A stretch of 64,000 bases of DNA from Desmonostoc muscorum FACHB-395 (GTDB lineage Bacteria; Cyanobacteriota; Cyanobacteriia; Cyanobacteriales; Nostocaceae). A model generated the notes under the pieces. The model saw only the letters and a program-made list of their open reading frames with translations. It was not told the DNA's origin and did no database searches. The position numbers and the translations under genes are program-made. Positions 32,318 through 43,056 of the stretch are shown piece by piece; the stretch's first letter is position 1, and each line of letters starts with the position of its first letter. The stretch spans positions 1 to 64,000 of the forward strand of contig NZ_JACJSF010000034.1 in assembly GCF_014698035.1 (NCBI RefSeq). The letters run 5' to 3'.

Positions 32318-35300
32318 ATGAATAACAGTAAACTCAGAGTCTACGAACTAGCAAAAGAATTAAATTTAGATAGCAAGAAGCTATTATTAATTTGTGAAAA
32401 ACTCAAAATTGTAGTCAAAGGTCATACCAGTACAATCTCAGAACCCGAAGTAGAACGCATTCGTTTAGCGGTAAATAAACTAACAGCAAAATCCTCGAAA
32501 ACTACTAAAACAACCTCTGAAGATTGGGGCTATACGTTTATAGCTTCAGCAATTGATAGTTTTATCCGCCATCTTGAAGGTGAGGCTGCCTTGAAATCAT
32601 ATTCCGATTTTAGGGAGCGGCGCGATCGCGCCAATGAGTTAATGTATGAATGTGTCGGAAAAAAGCCTTCTTTATTTTATGTGCGTCGCAAAGGTGCAGG
32701 GAAAGAAGCAAGAGAGGAAATTTGGGATTTAACAATAGCGACAGACTCCGATGATTTTCCATTGCCTGCAAGACTTGACAAGCTCAGAAAAACATTAGGA
32801 TTTAGAGCAGCTGTACAAAAAGATGGACGCGACGGTATAAAAATACTTTCGGCTCAGTTGTTACAACCCTCACGCGGACACGCCGACAGCTACGCTGTAC
32901 CTTGTCGCTTGCGTTTACTGGCTAATCATCAGCATCATCTCGACATTCCGCCAGCGACATTGAAGCGCATCGCCACCGCGCCAGTTTGTGGCGAAAATGT
33001 ACCTACAGAAGATCAGCTGAAAGCTTGGAAAGCGTTTTTGCAAATTGAGGAAAAAATTGCGAAAGCACGTCAATTTTGTGTGCGTTACGTAAGTCATAAC
33101 TATAACTTCAAAAGGCGAATTAGTTTTGAAATTGATGTAAACTCAGCCACCCTTGATGGCTTTTATCAAAATTCCCTCGAAGTAGATAATTTTTGGGAAC
33201 GAGCAAGACGCACAAAAAACGAAGATTTAAAACTTTTTGAAACTGCTCCCGTCGGAAAAAATTGGATTAGCGGTCGTCAATTAGGAACTGTTGAAGAAGT
33301 TGATATCAACCGTTCTATTATCAGTCTCAGACTAGAACGCGATTTAGCTGAATTCATGGCAACAGAGCGCTATAAATTACCAGCTACCGGATTCTTATGT
33401 TTCGAGGCAATTGGTGATATTCAGCAGATTCAGCGTAAGAAAAAAGCCTTAGATGATTTGAATAATGGTTACACCCAAAATCCTTATTTGGGTAACTTTT
33501 TATTCGATGCTTCTCAGGCTAGACAAATCAAAAGTACTATTGAACTTCAGCCACAAGATTTATTATTGTCTTCCGCTAATCCTGGGCAAAAAGCAGCAGT
33601 AGAAAAGGTACTTGCTGCCAAGGATCTTGTTCTCATCCAAGGGCCACCGGGTACTGGTAAAACTACTGTAATTGCTGAAATTTGCTATCAAATTGCACTT
33701 CGAGGCGGACGAACTCTAATTGCTTCACAAGCGAATTTAGCAGTAGATAACGCCCTGAGTCGATTAGTTCACAACCCAGTAATTCGGGCAGTACGCAAGG
33801 GTAGAGCCGAAAAAGTTGGGGAAGAAGGACAGCCCTTTTTAGAAGACCAAGTGATTGGCAGATGGCTAGAAAATACAGCTTATGACTGCGAAAATAATAT
33901 TACACAGCGTCTCGAAAATATTCAAATCTTCAGTCAATTACTGGCATCATCACAAAGATTTACACCTTACTTCCAAGCAGAGGAAGAATTTAGCCAGCAG
34001 CAAACAAAATTCAATAAAAATAAGTTAAAAGTAGAGACAAACTTTAAAAATCAAGAAAAATCTTACAACGAAACCGTAGAAAAACAGAACAACGTTGAAT
34101 CTCTAATTGCAGGTCTAGAAAACATACTAAACACTGCACCAAATATAAATTGGGAAGCTCCAGAAGTTACAGATTTTTTGCCACTTCTGAAGCCATACAC
34201 AGAAGGTAATAGTTTAGTAGAAGAATTTTTAGCAAATATTCGTCAAACCATCAAATATACTGATGAACTTGGCTTGGTGCGTCCGGCGCTTGGTGCTTTT
34301 GGTTTAGCGGTTTGGTTGCGTGAAACTGTAGCAACAGAAATTTCTGGATTTAAATCTGCTTTTACTCATGCTCAAGAGGCTAGTCAAGCCATCTTAGAAG
34401 TTGCAGCATCAGTGCAGGTTGTAAAACAGAATTTTGCATTGTTAAATCAAGTACAACCAGATTATCAAAAATATCTTGCTAAACTGCAAAACCTACAGCA
34501 AACAATCCAGATTTGGGAAAATCGGCAACGTGAAATTGATTATATTATCTCAGCAGTAAAAGAATGGAAGTCTACAGCACCTTCTCATCTTTATCAAACT
34601 TTAAAAGATTGTCAGCAATCAGGTTTACCACTAACAGAAAATTTAGTGGACTTACCACTAGGTTTATTGATGTTTGCTAATACATTAAAATTAGCAATAG
34701 TACCAAAAATTTACAAAATTAATTTGCCAGAATGGGAGCTATTGACAAAAGCGATCGCTTATGAAATAGACGGAGGTTTTACTGATAGACGGGGTAAACA
34801 GCATAATTTTAGCTATTTTTTACAAGAAAACTTTAGTCAGATTCCAATGGTGCTATCAAAGAGCGATCGCATCCAATGGCAAGAAACCTATCAGCAGTTT
34901 AGCAATTATCAGCTACTAAATCCCAAACAGCGAAAATTACTGGTCGAAAATACCCAAGTTTTCTTAATTAGAATGCAACGGACTTATGGCGCATCATGGG
35001 AATGGAATAACATCGATTCTACTCTCACCAAACTTACCCAAGAATTGTTAGATACTATTCTTGTAAATGCACGTCAATGCGTTTTAAAAGTAAAAACCGA
35101 AACTGAACAACAGCTTCAGTATTTACAAAGACAATTAAATGAACTTCAGAAAAATGAAATTAGCCAACAGCAAATATCCATTACTCAAGCTGAGGTAGAA
35201 AAAGCACAACAAGATGCTAATCTGCAACTTGGCAGAGTTATTAATATTTTGCAAGAACTTAATCAACAAAATATACCTGCTCAATTACGCACTTTAACTG

Positions 35301-36799
35301 ATAAATATCTTGCAACCCAATCAAATATTTGGGAAAATCCACAAGAATTTTCAAATCAAGTGAATTATTGGGTAACTTCCATTAGTCAGCTTGAAACCTT
35401 GATTTCATCCTTAGAACCTTTTGCTGTGTTGGAGATGATTAAAAATTCTCTACATGAGCATTTATCAAAACTACAAGCAGAAACTAAAACTTCTCTACAG
35501 CAACTTCAAAAATTACAAATTAGCTTACGTGAAATAGAAGAAAAATTACAACCACAGCCATCAGATAGTTTAATAGAAGAAAGAAACTGGTGGTTGGCAG
35601 AATGGCAAAGCATCCCGGATAAGTTTAAACCAGAAAATTTTGCTGCTAACTTGTTTAATATAGAGTTATTGCGCGGTATCAATATTCAGTTTGAATTTTG
35701 GCAGAAGGAACTCGAAAAAGAAGAAAATTATCTCAAAAAATATCAGAATTTTGTCCAAGATTGGATTGAAAAATTAAGACAGCCAAATGAGCGCGATCGC
35801 GATGATTTAAGGCGCATATATTTAGATAATGCCAACGTCGTTGGTATCACCTGCGTTCAAGCTGCAAGTAGAGGTTTTTCGGAAGAATTCAAATCCTTTG
35901 ATGTTGTCATCATTGATGAGGTTAGCAAGTGTACTCCACCAGAGTTACTAATTCCAGCTTTGAAAGGTAAAAAATTAGTCATGGTAGGCGATCATCGGCA
36001 ATTACCACCTATGCTTGACACTAGCACTTTAGAAGAAGTTGCTCAAACAATTGGTAATACACGAGACGAACTACAATTTTTAGAAGAATCACTATTTAAA
36101 AGTCAGTTTGAATCGGCTGATGAAAGCATTAAACAAATGCTAACTACACAATATCGAATGCACCCATTTATTATGGGTGCAATCAATCAGTTTTATGATG
36201 GTAAACTAGAATCTGGTATTTTGGAGCCGGACACAAAACGCGCACATCATTTAGCAGGCGAAATTATCCAAGAATCTCAGCATCTTATTTGGGTAAAAAC
36301 GCCTATCGAAAATCAGTTTTTAGAGCAAAGAAACGGAACTTCTTACTTTAATACACCAGAAATTGATGCGATTGAGCGTCTATGTCAACAATTTGAGACT
36401 ACTTGGGCTTCTAAAGTTGCTAATGGAGAACCAAAAAAAGAAATTGCCGTAATTACGTTTTATGGCGCTCAATTAAGAAAAATTGATGAACGTCTACAAT
36501 CTGAACTTTTCCCTTCATTAGAGATTCGTACTGGTACCGTAGACAGATTTCAAGGTATGGAGCGACCTGTTGTAATTGTAAGTATGGTTCGCAATAATAG
36601 CAAAGGAGATGTGGGTTTTGCTAAAAAGCCAGAACGGGTAAATGTTGCATTTTCTCGCGCCCAAGAACTGCTGATAATTGTGGGTTGTCATAAATTGTTT
36701 ACCCATCAATCAGGTAAAGTCGGAAGTATGTATTCAGAAGTGTCAAATATTGTCGGTACACATGAAGGTTTCGTTGATGTCTCTCGCCTTTTCAGTTAA
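32318..36799 (+). CDS. IF2-N domain fused to UPF1-like SF1 helicase (1493 aa)
   Basis: Residues about 5-55 ([20 protein letters not shown] and on) match the N-terminal domain of translation initiation factor IF-2. A region of about 350 residues of unknown fold follows. The helicase is split: Walker [10 protein letters not shown] near residue 443 and motif [10 protein letters not shown] near 1200, separated by about 650 residues of mostly coiled coil. Later motifs are [29 protein letters not shown] and RVNVAFSRA. These are SF1, UPF1/DNA2-type (COG1112) motifs, all intact. The PLD-fold gene lies downstream. The pair resembles Mokosh anti-phage systems; the IF2-N domain suggests a ribosome- or RNA-linked role. 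Function is inferred. Confidence 0.8.
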   Translation: MNNSKLRVYELAKELNLDSKKLLLICEKLKIVVKGHTSTISEPEVERIRLAVNKLTAKSSKTTKTTSEDWGYTFIASAIDSFIRHLEGEAALKSYSDFRERRDRANELMYECVGKKPSLFYVRRKGAGKEAREEIWDLTIATDSDDFPLPARLDKLRKTLGFRAAVQKDGRDGIKILSAQLLQPSRGHADSYAVPCRLRLLANHQHHLDIPPATLKRIATAPVCGENVPTEDQLKAWKAFLQIEEKIAKARQFCVRYVSHNYNFKRRISFEIDVNSATLDGFYQNSLEVDNFWERARRTKNEDLKLFETAPVGKNWISGRQLGTVEEVDINRSIISLRLERDLAEFMATERYKLPATGFLCFEAIGDIQQIQRKKKALDDLNNGYTQNPYLGNFLFDASQARQIKSTIELQPQDLLLSSANPGQKAAVEKVLAAKDLVLIQGPPGTGKTTVIAEICYQIALRGGRTLIASQANLAVDNALSRLVHNPVIRAVRKGRAEKVGEEGQPFLEDQVIGRWLENTAYDCENNITQRLENIQIFSQLLASSQRFTPYFQAEEEFSQQQTKFNKNKLKVETNFKNQEKSYNETVEKQNNVESLIAGLENILNTAPNINWEAPEVTDFLPLLKPYTEGNSLVEEFLANIRQTIKYTDELGLVRPALGAFGLAVWLRETVATEISGFKSAFTHAQEASQAILEVAASVQVVKQNFALLNQVQPDYQKYLAKLQNLQQTIQIWENRQREIDYIISAVKEWKSTAPSHLYQTLKDCQQSGLPLTENLVDLPLGLLMFANTLKLAIVPKIYKINLPEWELLTKAIAYEIDGGFTDRRGKQHNFSYFLQENFSQIPMVLSKSDRIQWQETYQQFSNYQLLNPKQRKLLVENTQVFLIRMQRTYGASWEWNNIDSTLTKLTQELLDTILVNARQCVLKVKTETEQQLQYLQRQLNELQKNEISQQQISITQAEVEKAQQDANLQLGRVINILQELNQQNIPAQLRTLTDKYLATQSNIWENPQEFSNQVNYWVTSISQLETLISSLEPFAVLEMIKNSLHEHLSKLQAETKTSLQQLQKLQISLREIEEKLQPQPSDSLIEERNWWLAEWQSIPDKFKPENFAANLFNIELLRGINIQFEFWQKELEKEENYLKKYQNFVQDWIEKLRQPNERDRDDLRRIYLDNANVVGITCVQAASRGFSEEFKSFDVVIIDEVSKCTPPELLIPALKGKKLVMVGDHRQLPPMLDTSTLEEVAQTIGNTRDELQFLEESLFKSQFESADESIKQMLTTQYRMHPFIMGAINQFYDGKLESGILEPDTKRAHHLAGEIIQESQHLIWVKTPIENQFLEQRNGTSYFNTPEIDAIERLCQQFETTWASKVANGEPKKEIAVITFYGAQLRKIDERLQSELFPSLEIRTGTVDRFQGMERPVVIVSMVRNNSKGDVGFAKKPERVNVAFSRAQELLIIVGCHKLFTHQSGKVGSMYSEVSNIVGTHEGFVDVSRLFS

Positions 36800-36823
36800 A
36801 CCTATTAATGACAATCTCAAGAA
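36774..36823 (+). repeat. First copy of an imperfect 50-bp repeat
   Basis: This segment spans the helicase 3' end (encoding DVSRLFS-stop). In another frame it encodes the beginning of a PLD-like protein ([14 protein letters not shown]), which stops soon after. It matches 37798-37847 at about 44 of 50 positions. It shows that a PLD gene start once overlapped the helicase stop here. Confidence 0.7.
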
Positions 36824-37113
36824 GGATATCTACTGGACAAATTAGCCTGTATAGGTAGAACTTATCCATTCACCTGTATCATGTTTAGCAGTTATGCTGA
36901 TAAGATGAAGTTTTTTATTTGGTGTTACTTCTTCTCAAAATTAAAGCGATAAATAATATTTTCTTTCCTGTTTCCCTTACCCACAATCCTTTTTCCCCTT
37001 TCCCCTTCAACTAGGAATTATTAAGATACCAGACATTTCTGGAAAAGAGATTATGGCTTGTGTAGTAAGAAAGCAAATATCACTTGATGCTTAATTTAGC
37101 TCAAGGGGGTCTA
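36824..37113. other. Spacer after the helicase gene
   Basis: No gene is recognised. It includes a TTTCCCTTACCC / CCTTTTTCCCCTTTCCCC pyrimidine run near 36966-37008 of the dispersed type. It probably arose with the rearrangement that separated the helicase and PLD genes. Confidence 0.35.
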
Positions 37114-37320
37114 ATGATTGATCGCTTTGTAAATCTAATTTTTATCGATTCTTTTGCCCTTGCAATTAACCTGACATTTGGTAAATTGCTTCACACAAAA
37201 ATCTGCAATTATTCATGGGATGGAATGGTAAGCGATGAGCTTTCAACACCAGAAACTGGCGCTAGTTCTTCTGAATTGCCAGCATCCTTGGAGGAAGACA
37301 TAACCACTCCTATTTCATAA
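37114..37320 (+). CDS. Small hypothetical protein (68 aa)
   Basis: A strong AAGGGGGT ribosome site lies 5 bases before the ATG at 37114; the frame is also open from 37084. The N-terminal half is fairly hydrophobic (RFVNLIFIDSFALAINLTF) and the C-terminus acidic and Ser/Thr-rich. The family is not recognised. It lies inside the segment that separates the helicase and PLD genes and may be unrelated to them. Confidence 0.35.
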   Translation: MIDRFVNLIFIDSFALAINLTFGKLLHTKICNYSWDGMVSDELSTPETGASSSELPASLEEDITTPIS

Positions 37321-37505
37321 AGCCTGCTTAGAGACTGTTTATAAAGGAAATCTTATTAAGGTGGATTAAGGCTTTGCTATTACGCACCGTGTTACATAGC
37401 GGTGCGTTAGCACTTTGATGAAAATTTTTGTTACAAATCATCTAGAAATATGTGCCTAATACATCCGTATAATAATTTTATTTTTACTTTATAAATAACC
37501 TCTAA

Positions 37506-37703
37506 GGTTTTGCGATCGCAACTTTAACCCGATTAGGAGAAAAAAGCGTTACGGTAATTACAGTAGAAGTAGGAATTCAAAATGGGACACTGGCGATCGC
37601 CATCGCTTTTACCCCTACGCTGCTCAATACTCCCACAATGGTCATTCCTAGGAAAATTTATAATGTGCTAATATTTGTCACTGGTGCTGGATTTGCTTGG
37701 TAG
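37506..37703 (+). pseudogene. 3' remnant of a bile-acid:sodium symporter (SBF/BASS) gene
   Basis: The frame ending TAG at 37703 encodes AIATLTRLGEKSVTVITVEV, then GIQNGTLAIAIAFTP and a final membrane segment (YNVLIFVTGAGFAW). VEVGIQNGTLA is a hallmark of the last part of SBF-family transporters. An in-frame stop lies directly upstream and no start or remaining helices are found. It is a dead fragment between the helicase and PLD genes. Confidence 0.6.
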
Positions 37704-37797
37704 GCTAGTCGTCACCAAAGCTTATTGAAACCATAAAGATACTTTGCCTCATGGGTTACAAGTATTTGTACAAATTCAATTATCCAATCTTATTCCC

Positions 37798-37847
37798 TTG
37801 ATGTTTCTCGCCTCTTCTGCTAAACCTATTGATGACAATCTCAAAAA
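37798..37847 (+). repeat. Second copy of the imperfect 50-bp repeat
   Basis: This copy covers the PLD start (ATG 37801). In a second frame it reads LDVSRLFC-stop, the same end as the helicase. It is therefore a relic of a helicase 3' end preceding this PLD gene. Confidence 0.7.
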
Positions 37848-39651
37848 TTTTGTAGACGAAATAGAAGCGCAAAGTCCTAGTTTATCAGTTTTAGCAGCGC
37901 GTCAATTTCGTTATAGTTTGCGTCAAACTACTATAGAAGTAAATATCAAAGAACCCCGCCAGTTTAACGTACTCGAAGAATTTATTATCCGCGCTGCGAT
38001 TGAATTTCAACCTCCGCCAACAGAGGATGAATTAGCCTCTGTACTTGGACTGGATTCTGTATTTATCAAAACTACCACTGCAACTCTTCGCTCATTACAA
38101 ACTCTATCACCAACATCACCAATTACAGTTACTTCTGAAGGTCGCTCATTTTATGAAAAAGGATCTGTACCACAGCCCCCATATCCTGTACAGCTTAATG
38201 CTATTACAGATCCTTTAAGCGACAAAATAACCTTTCAAGCTGAATCACTAAGCGAGACAGTGATAAAGTTGCCAGACTTGGCAGATTTTTTAACTATTGA
38301 TCATGTAATTGCTGATATCTCTTCTTTACAACTTGAGGAAATCCAAAAAAGTATTCAGGCTTCAGATTTAGCACTTCATGTCCCAGAAGAGGGAAAAATC
38401 GTTACTTCTTATAAGGTATTAAATCCAACTCAAAAATTTTGGAGAAAGATATCGCTTTTCGTTATATTCGATGTACTTGAAGATAAATTAACCATTCAAA
38501 TAAGAAATGGAAAACAAATCTTAGAGTCAGCATCAAATTGGTTAGAAGCTCTACACGCTCAAGGTAAGATATCCTTGCAAGCATTATGTAAGTTATCAAC
38601 CGAAACCATCAATTTTGAACGTGAAGCCATTCTCAAACATAAAAATACTGAAATAGAAGCTAGACTTGAAAATATTCGCCAAAAAGCGCTAAAACCTGCG
38701 ATAAAGGCTGGTAAAAAAGTAGATAAATCTCCAGTGGTAGGTGAAGTTGTACAGTTACGCGACGGACAAATTAGCCAAGCTTTCTCAGAAGTTTTGAATT
38801 CTGCTAAAAGTCAGGTTATTATTTATTCTCCTTGGGTGAATCACGCAGTTGTCGATGAAAAAGTTCTAACTTTGTTACAAAAATTAGCTAATCGTGGAGT
38901 TTGGATTTTAATTGGACATGGAATTGCGCGGCGACAAGAAGATGAAGAGAAACCAATTTCGCCAGAAGTAGAGAAAAAACTGCGAGCAATAAAAACACCT
39001 GATGGTTTATCATCTGTACAGGTTTTATGGCTGGGAGACTCCCATATAAAAGAAGTAATAGTTGATCAAGAAATCCATCTTTGTGGATCTCAGAACTGGC
39101 TATCTTATCGTGGTGATTACCTACCATTGGGTGAATCAGTTTATAAAGTCACAATTTTGCATCAAGTCCAGGAAGCTTATGAATTTCTTGCTGATCGCTT
39201 ACAAAATCAAGCTCAAAAATTATGGCAAAATGCTCTAAACAACGGCGATTCTAAACTGGCTGTGGAGTCTTTATATGTATGGGGTGCGCTGGGTATGGAA
39301 GACATTGCACTCAAAAACATACAGCAAAGCAATTGGCTGGAAATTCTGCCTATGTGGCTAAATGTGGCACTTCAAGGGTTAAGAACGAAGAATATACAAG
39401 CTGATTCAGAAAGTTTTGAAACCGCCCTTTCGTTGTTGAGTCAAGTTTCTATTGAAGAGGCTTTTCTTGAGTCATTGCAGCAAGGATGGCGTAAAGTTAT
39501 CGGTGCGATCGCAATTAACAATCCTAAAACTGCTTTAAAGTTACTTAGCGATGAAGTCTGGGCGCAGTTTCTACGTCTCAATATTGCCCAAAAGAGTGAT
39601 TCACGTGAGAATTTTATCTCGCAACATATCTTTATCAAAGAAAATAAATAG
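37801..39651 (+). CDS. Phospholipase-D-fold protein (616 aa)
   Basis: One HKD motif is present: H415-I-K417-x4-D422 in DSHIKEVIVD, followed by LCGSQNWLSY, with upstream SQVIIYSPWVNHAV as the first strand of the fold. A single HKD per chain means it would act as a dimer, as in Zucchini/Nuc nucleases. The N-terminal 300 residues are unknown; the C-terminus is helical. ATG 37801 is preferred over TTG 37744, since the repeat evidence shows the gene start overlapped a helicase stop. It is the likely nuclease partner of the helicase upstream. Confidence 0.75.
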   Translation: MFLASSAKPIDDNLKNFVDEIEAQSPSLSVLAARQFRYSLRQTTIEVNIKEPRQFNVLEEFIIRAAIEFQPPPTEDELASVLGLDSVFIKTTTATLRSLQTLSPTSPITVTSEGRSFYEKGSVPQPPYPVQLNAITDPLSDKITFQAESLSETVIKLPDLADFLTIDHVIADISSLQLEEIQKSIQASDLALHVPEEGKIVTSYKVLNPTQKFWRKISLFVIFDVLEDKLTIQIRNGKQILESASNWLEALHAQGKISLQALCKLSTETINFEREAILKHKNTEIEARLENIRQKALKPAIKAGKKVDKSPVVGEVVQLRDGQISQAFSEVLNSAKSQVIIYSPWVNHAVVDEKVLTLLQKLANRGVWILIGHGIARRQEDEEKPISPEVEKKLRAIKTPDGLSSVQVLWLGDSHIKEVIVDQEIHLCGSQNWLSYRGDYLPLGESVYKVTILHQVQEAYEFLADRLQNQAQKLWQNALNNGDSKLAVESLYVWGALGMEDIALKNIQQSNWLEILPMWLNVALQGLRTKNIQADSESFETALSLLSQVSIEEAFLESLQQGWRKVIGAIAINNPKTALKLLSDEVWAQFLRLNIAQKSDSRENFISQHIFIKENK

Positions 39652-40014
39652 ATAACTATAGCAGTCAGCTTTGATTTTTGTTCGCGCAGTGCAAAAGCGA
39701 TGGCAGCCAACAGGCAACAAGGCTTTTCAAGTGGTACTAAGTTTTTTCAAAAATTAAATATGATTTCTATATCGATATAAAATGCAAAAGCGATAGTCAA
39801 ATTCTATGCAAGGCAAACGTAGCCAAAACTCGCTATATTGTTCACCTATCTAAATAAATACAAATGTTCTAGTTTTTTACTTATTAGCCGTACTATCCAT
39901 AACCAACAGCATTCTATAAAATTCCTCCCTAAGAATCACATGATCCCCCTTACCTGTGGTGGCAGACAGTCCTAAACTGAAGATGAGAGTTGAAAGGCAG
40001 TCGGGAGAAATTTT
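39652..40014. other. Spacer upstream of glgC
   Basis: No gene or repeat is recognised in these 363 bases. It must contain the glgC promoter; no confident -35/-10 pair was picked. Confidence 0.4.
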
Positions 40015-41304
40015 GTGAAAAAAGTATTATCAATCATCCTTGGCGGTGGCGCGGGTACTCGGCTTTACCCATTAACCAAACTCCGCGCTAAACCAGCAGT
40101 ACCAGTAGCGGGGAAGTACCGCTTAATCGATATCCCTGTTAGTAACTGCATAAATTCCGAAATATTCAAAATCTACGTCCTGACACAATTCAACTCAGCT
40201 TCCCTGAATCGTCACATCGCCCGTACCTATAACTTTACTGGTTTCAACGAAGGTTTTGTGGAAGTGCTAGCTGCACAACAAACACCAGAAAATCCCAACT
40301 GGTTCCAAGGTACAGCCGATGCTGTGCGTCAGTATCTATGGTTGATGGAAGAATGGGATGTAGAAGAATATCTAATCCTTTCAGGCGATCACCTCTACCG
40401 GATGGATTATCGCCAGTTTATCCAACGCCATAGGGACACGGGGGCTGATATTACTCTCTCAGTCATCCCCATAGATGAGCGCCGCGCCTCAGATTTTGGC
40501 TTGATGAAAATTGACGATTCTGGTAGGGTAATTGACTTTAGCGAAAAACCTAAAGGCGAAGCGTTAACCCAAATGCAAGTTGATACAAGTGTACTGGGAT
40601 TAACAAAAGAACAAGCCCTGAAACAGCCTTACATCGCCTCAATGGGGATTTATGTCTTTAAAAAAGAGGTTTTGTTCAAGTTGTTGAGAGAAGGTATAGA
40701 AAGAACTGATTTCGGTAAAGAAATTATTCCTGATGCCTCTAAAGATTACAACGTTCAAGCTTACCTTTTTGATGATTACTGGGAAGATATTGGAACAATC
40801 GAAGCCTTTTATCAAGCAAATTTAGCCCTGACTCAGCAGCCCCAGCCACCTTTTAGTTTCTACGATGAAAAAGCACCAATTTATACCCGCCCTCGTTACT
40901 TACCTCCGACTAAACTTTTAGATTGCCATATCACAGAATCAATTATTGGCGAAGGTTGTATTTTGAAAAATTGCCGCATTCAACATTCAGTTTTAGGAGT
41001 GCGATCGCGGATTGAATCTGGCTGCGTCATCGAAGAATCTTTACTCATGGGTGCAGATTTTTACCAAGCTTCTGTAGAACGGCAATGTAGCTTGATAGAT
41101 AATGACATTCCCGTAGGCATCGGTACAGACACGATCATTCGCGGTGCCATCATTGATAAAAATGCCCGCATCGGTCATGATGTCAAAATTATCAATAAAG
41201 ATAATGTGCAAGAAGCTGAACGCGAAAACCAAGGTTTTTACATCCGCAGTGGTATCGTCGTCGTGCTGAAAAATGCTGTAATTGCTGATGGGACAATCAT
41301 TTAG
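40015..41304 (+). CDS. glgC: Glucose-1-phosphate adenylyltransferase
   Basis: It makes ADP-glucose, the committed step of glycogen synthesis. The N-terminal nucleotidyltransferase domain has [31 protein letters not shown] and [12 protein letters not shown]; the C-terminal part is the left-handed beta-helix with [12 protein letters not shown] and an ending typical of cyanobacterial enzymes ([18 protein letters not shown]). The 429-aa length matches cyanobacterial GlgC, which is activated by 3-phosphoglycerate. The start is GTG with an upstream CGGGAGAAA ribosome site. A heptamer array begins in its stop codon. Confidence 0.97.
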   Translation: MKKVLSIILGGGAGTRLYPLTKLRAKPAVPVAGKYRLIDIPVSNCINSEIFKIYVLTQFNSASLNRHIARTYNFTGFNEGFVEVLAAQQTPENPNWFQGTADAVRQYLWLMEEWDVEEYLILSGDHLYRMDYRQFIQRHRDTGADITLSVIPIDERRASDFGLMKIDDSGRVIDFSEKPKGEALTQMQVDTSVLGLTKEQALKQPYIASMGIYVFKKEVLFKLLREGIERTDFGKEIIPDASKDYNVQAYLFDDYWEDIGTIEAFYQANLALTQQPQPPFSFYDEKAPIYTRPRYLPPTKLLDCHITESIIGEGCILKNCRIQHSVLGVRSRIESGCVIEESLLMGADFYQASVERQCSLIDNDIPVGIGTDTIIRGAIIDKNARIGHDVKIINKDNVQEAERENQGFYIRSGIVVVLKNAVIADGTII

Positions 41305-41345
41305 TCATTGGTCATTAGTCATTAGTCATTAGTCATTAGTCATTG
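41304..41345. repeat. Heptanucleotide tandem repeat (STRR type), six copies
   Basis: Six head-to-tail copies of GTCATT(A/G) begin at the last base of the glgC stop codon. Short tandemly repeated repetitive sequences of 7 bp are typical of heterocystous cyanobacteria. Confidence 0.85.
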
Positions 41346-41380
41346 GTTAATAGTTACAAGTAACAAAGGACAACGGACAA

Positions 41381-41890
41381 ATGACTAAACTGTTTTTGCT
41401 GATTGGTCTTCCAGGTAGCGGTAAGTCAACTTTTGCAAAACAATTAATGACAGAATGCCCCCAGATGCCGCTGATTTCTACGGATGGCATCAGGGGGCAA
41501 TTGTTCGGTTCTCAAGCCCTTCAGGGGCCGTGGCTACTGATTTGGCAGGAAGTAGAAAGGCAATTTCGACAAGCTACTTGTACAGCAAATACAGCCATTT
41601 TCGACGCTACCAATGCCCAGCGCCGTCATCGCCGTGAAGTCATTGCTTTAGCCCGTGAATTGGGCTTTACCCAAATTATGGGAATTTGGGTGGATACACC
41701 AGTCTGGCTGTGTTTGGCACGTAATAAAAGGCGATCGCGCCAGGTTCCTGAAGAAATTATTTTGCGGATGCACCGTCAACTGCGGGATGCCCCCCCAAGC
41801 CTGGAAGAGGGGCTAGACGGGCTGATCCGCTTATCAGAAAAATCGGAGTACGGAAATTGCGATCGCAGGTTGAGCAAGAACCACACTTGA
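41381..41890 (+). CDS. Small P-loop kinase-like ATPase (169 aa)
   Basis: Walker A is GLPGSGKST at residues 8-16. ISTDGIRGQLFG, then FDATNAQRRHRRE and RNKRRSRQVPEEII follow, the arrangement of AAA_33 / polynucleotide-kinase-like and zeta-toxin-like phosphotransferases. There is no antitoxin-like partner, so a toxin role is unlikely. It lies 76 bases after glgC, behind the heptamer array. Substrate unknown. Confidence 0.8.
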   Translation: MTKLFLLIGLPGSGKSTFAKQLMTECPQMPLISTDGIRGQLFGSQALQGPWLLIWQEVERQFRQATCTANTAIFDATNAQRRHRREVIALARELGFTQIMGIWVDTPVWLCLARNKRRSRQVPEEIILRMHRQLRDAPPSLEEGLDGLIRLSEKSEYGNCDRRLSKNHT

Positions 41891-42008
41891 TTTTCTATAT
41901 TCTTTGTTAATTTAAAATCAGATTCTTTTGCTTGGCACTCTACCTAGCAATCAAATATCTGTGTTCTTAAAAAAAAACATAACAGTAATTTCTATAGGAG
42001 GCTAGTAG

Positions 42009-43010
42009 ATGGCTGCAACCGACTTCAAGGACTATTACGCAATTTTGGGAGTTAATAAGACTGCCACTCAAGATGAGATTAAACAAGCCTTTCGTAAACT
42101 AGCCCGCAAATATCACCCCGATGTCAACCCAAATAACAAACAGGCAGAGGCACGCTTTAAAGAAGTTAGCGAAGCCTACGAGGTTGTTTCAGATGTAGAT
42201 AAACGCAAAAAATATGACCAATTCGGTCAATATTGGAAGCAAGGTGGCGAAGGTTTCCCCGGCGGCGGCGTTGGTGCCGATATGGGTGGCTTTGACTTCA
42301 GCCAATACGGCAATTTTGATGAGTTCATTAATGAGTTGCTAGGGCGCTTTGGCGGTGCTGCCCCTCGTGGTGGAGGCGGGCGACAAAGTTACTCTTACCG
42401 CCCTCCTACAGGTGCGCCAAGTGGTTTTGGTGGCTTTAACGATTATGGGTTTCAAGATCCAGGTGCGGGTAGTTCCCAGGATAGTGAAGCTATAATCACT
42501 CTAACTTTTGCTGAAGCATTTAACGGCGTGCAAAAGCGCTTCAGCTTAGGTAACGAAACAATTGATGTTCGTATCCCATCTGGGGCTAAACCTGGTACTC
42601 GTCTGCGTGTGCGGGGTAAAGGTCAAATCAACCCGATGACTCAACAACGAGGGGATTTATACTTAAAAGTTGAACTTCAGCCGCACTCGTTCTTTCAAAT
42701 GGAAGGCGATAACTTGGTGTGCGAAGTGGCAATCACACCAGATGAAGCTACTCTGGGAGCGTCTATTGATGTACCCACTCCCGATGGTTCAGTTAATGTC
42801 AAGCTACCAGCCGGAGTACGTTCTGGGCAATCGCTGCGTTTACGTGGCAAAGGTTGGCCCCTCGCCAAGGGTGGACGTGGCGATCAGTTGGTGAAGGTGG
42901 CGATCGCACCACCAAAAGACCTCAGCCAACAAGAACGAGAATATTATGAAAAAATCCGGGCTATACGTACTTATAATCCCCGCAGTCATTTGCAGCAAGT
43001 CAAGCTGTGA
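42009..43010 (+). CDS. DnaJ-type co-chaperone, CbpA-like (333 aa)
   Basis: The J-domain (residues about 8-72) has YYAILGVNKTATQDEIKQAF and the HPD tripeptide that stimulates DnaK. A Gly/Phe-rich linker follows (about 75-155). The two C-terminal substrate-binding barrels are present, but there is no zinc-finger domain, so this is a type B (CbpA-like) J-protein. An ATAGGAGG ribosome site precedes the ATG. It acts with DnaK in protein folding. Confidence 0.92.
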   Translation: MAATDFKDYYAILGVNKTATQDEIKQAFRKLARKYHPDVNPNNKQAEARFKEVSEAYEVVSDVDKRKKYDQFGQYWKQGGEGFPGGGVGADMGGFDFSQYGNFDEFINELLGRFGGAAPRGGGGRQSYSYRPPTGAPSGFGGFNDYGFQDPGAGSSQDSEAIITLTFAEAFNGVQKRFSLGNETIDVRIPSGAKPGTRLRVRGKGQINPMTQQRGDLYLKVELQPHSFFQMEGDNLVCEVAITPDEATLGASIDVPTPDGSVNVKLPAGVRSGQSLRLRGKGWPLAKGGRGDQLVKVAIAPPKDLSQQEREYYEKIRAIRTYNPRSHLQQVKL

Positions 43011-43021
43011 AAATTTCCGAT

Positions 43022-43052
43022 TGTAGAAACGGTAAAATTTACCGTTTCTACA
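43022..43052. terminator. Bidirectional hairpin between convergent genes
   Basis: TGTAGAAACGGTAAA (43022-43036) pairs perfectly with TTTACCGTTTCTACA (43038-43052) around one base. It lies between the DnaJ gene and the convergent GST gene and would end both transcripts. Confidence 0.7.
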
Positions 43053-43056
43053 TTGA

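Noticed and set aside
41381-41890. Zeta-type toxin
   Set aside because: The fold is similar, but no epsilon-like antitoxin lies beside it and the enzyme matches general AAA_33 kinases.
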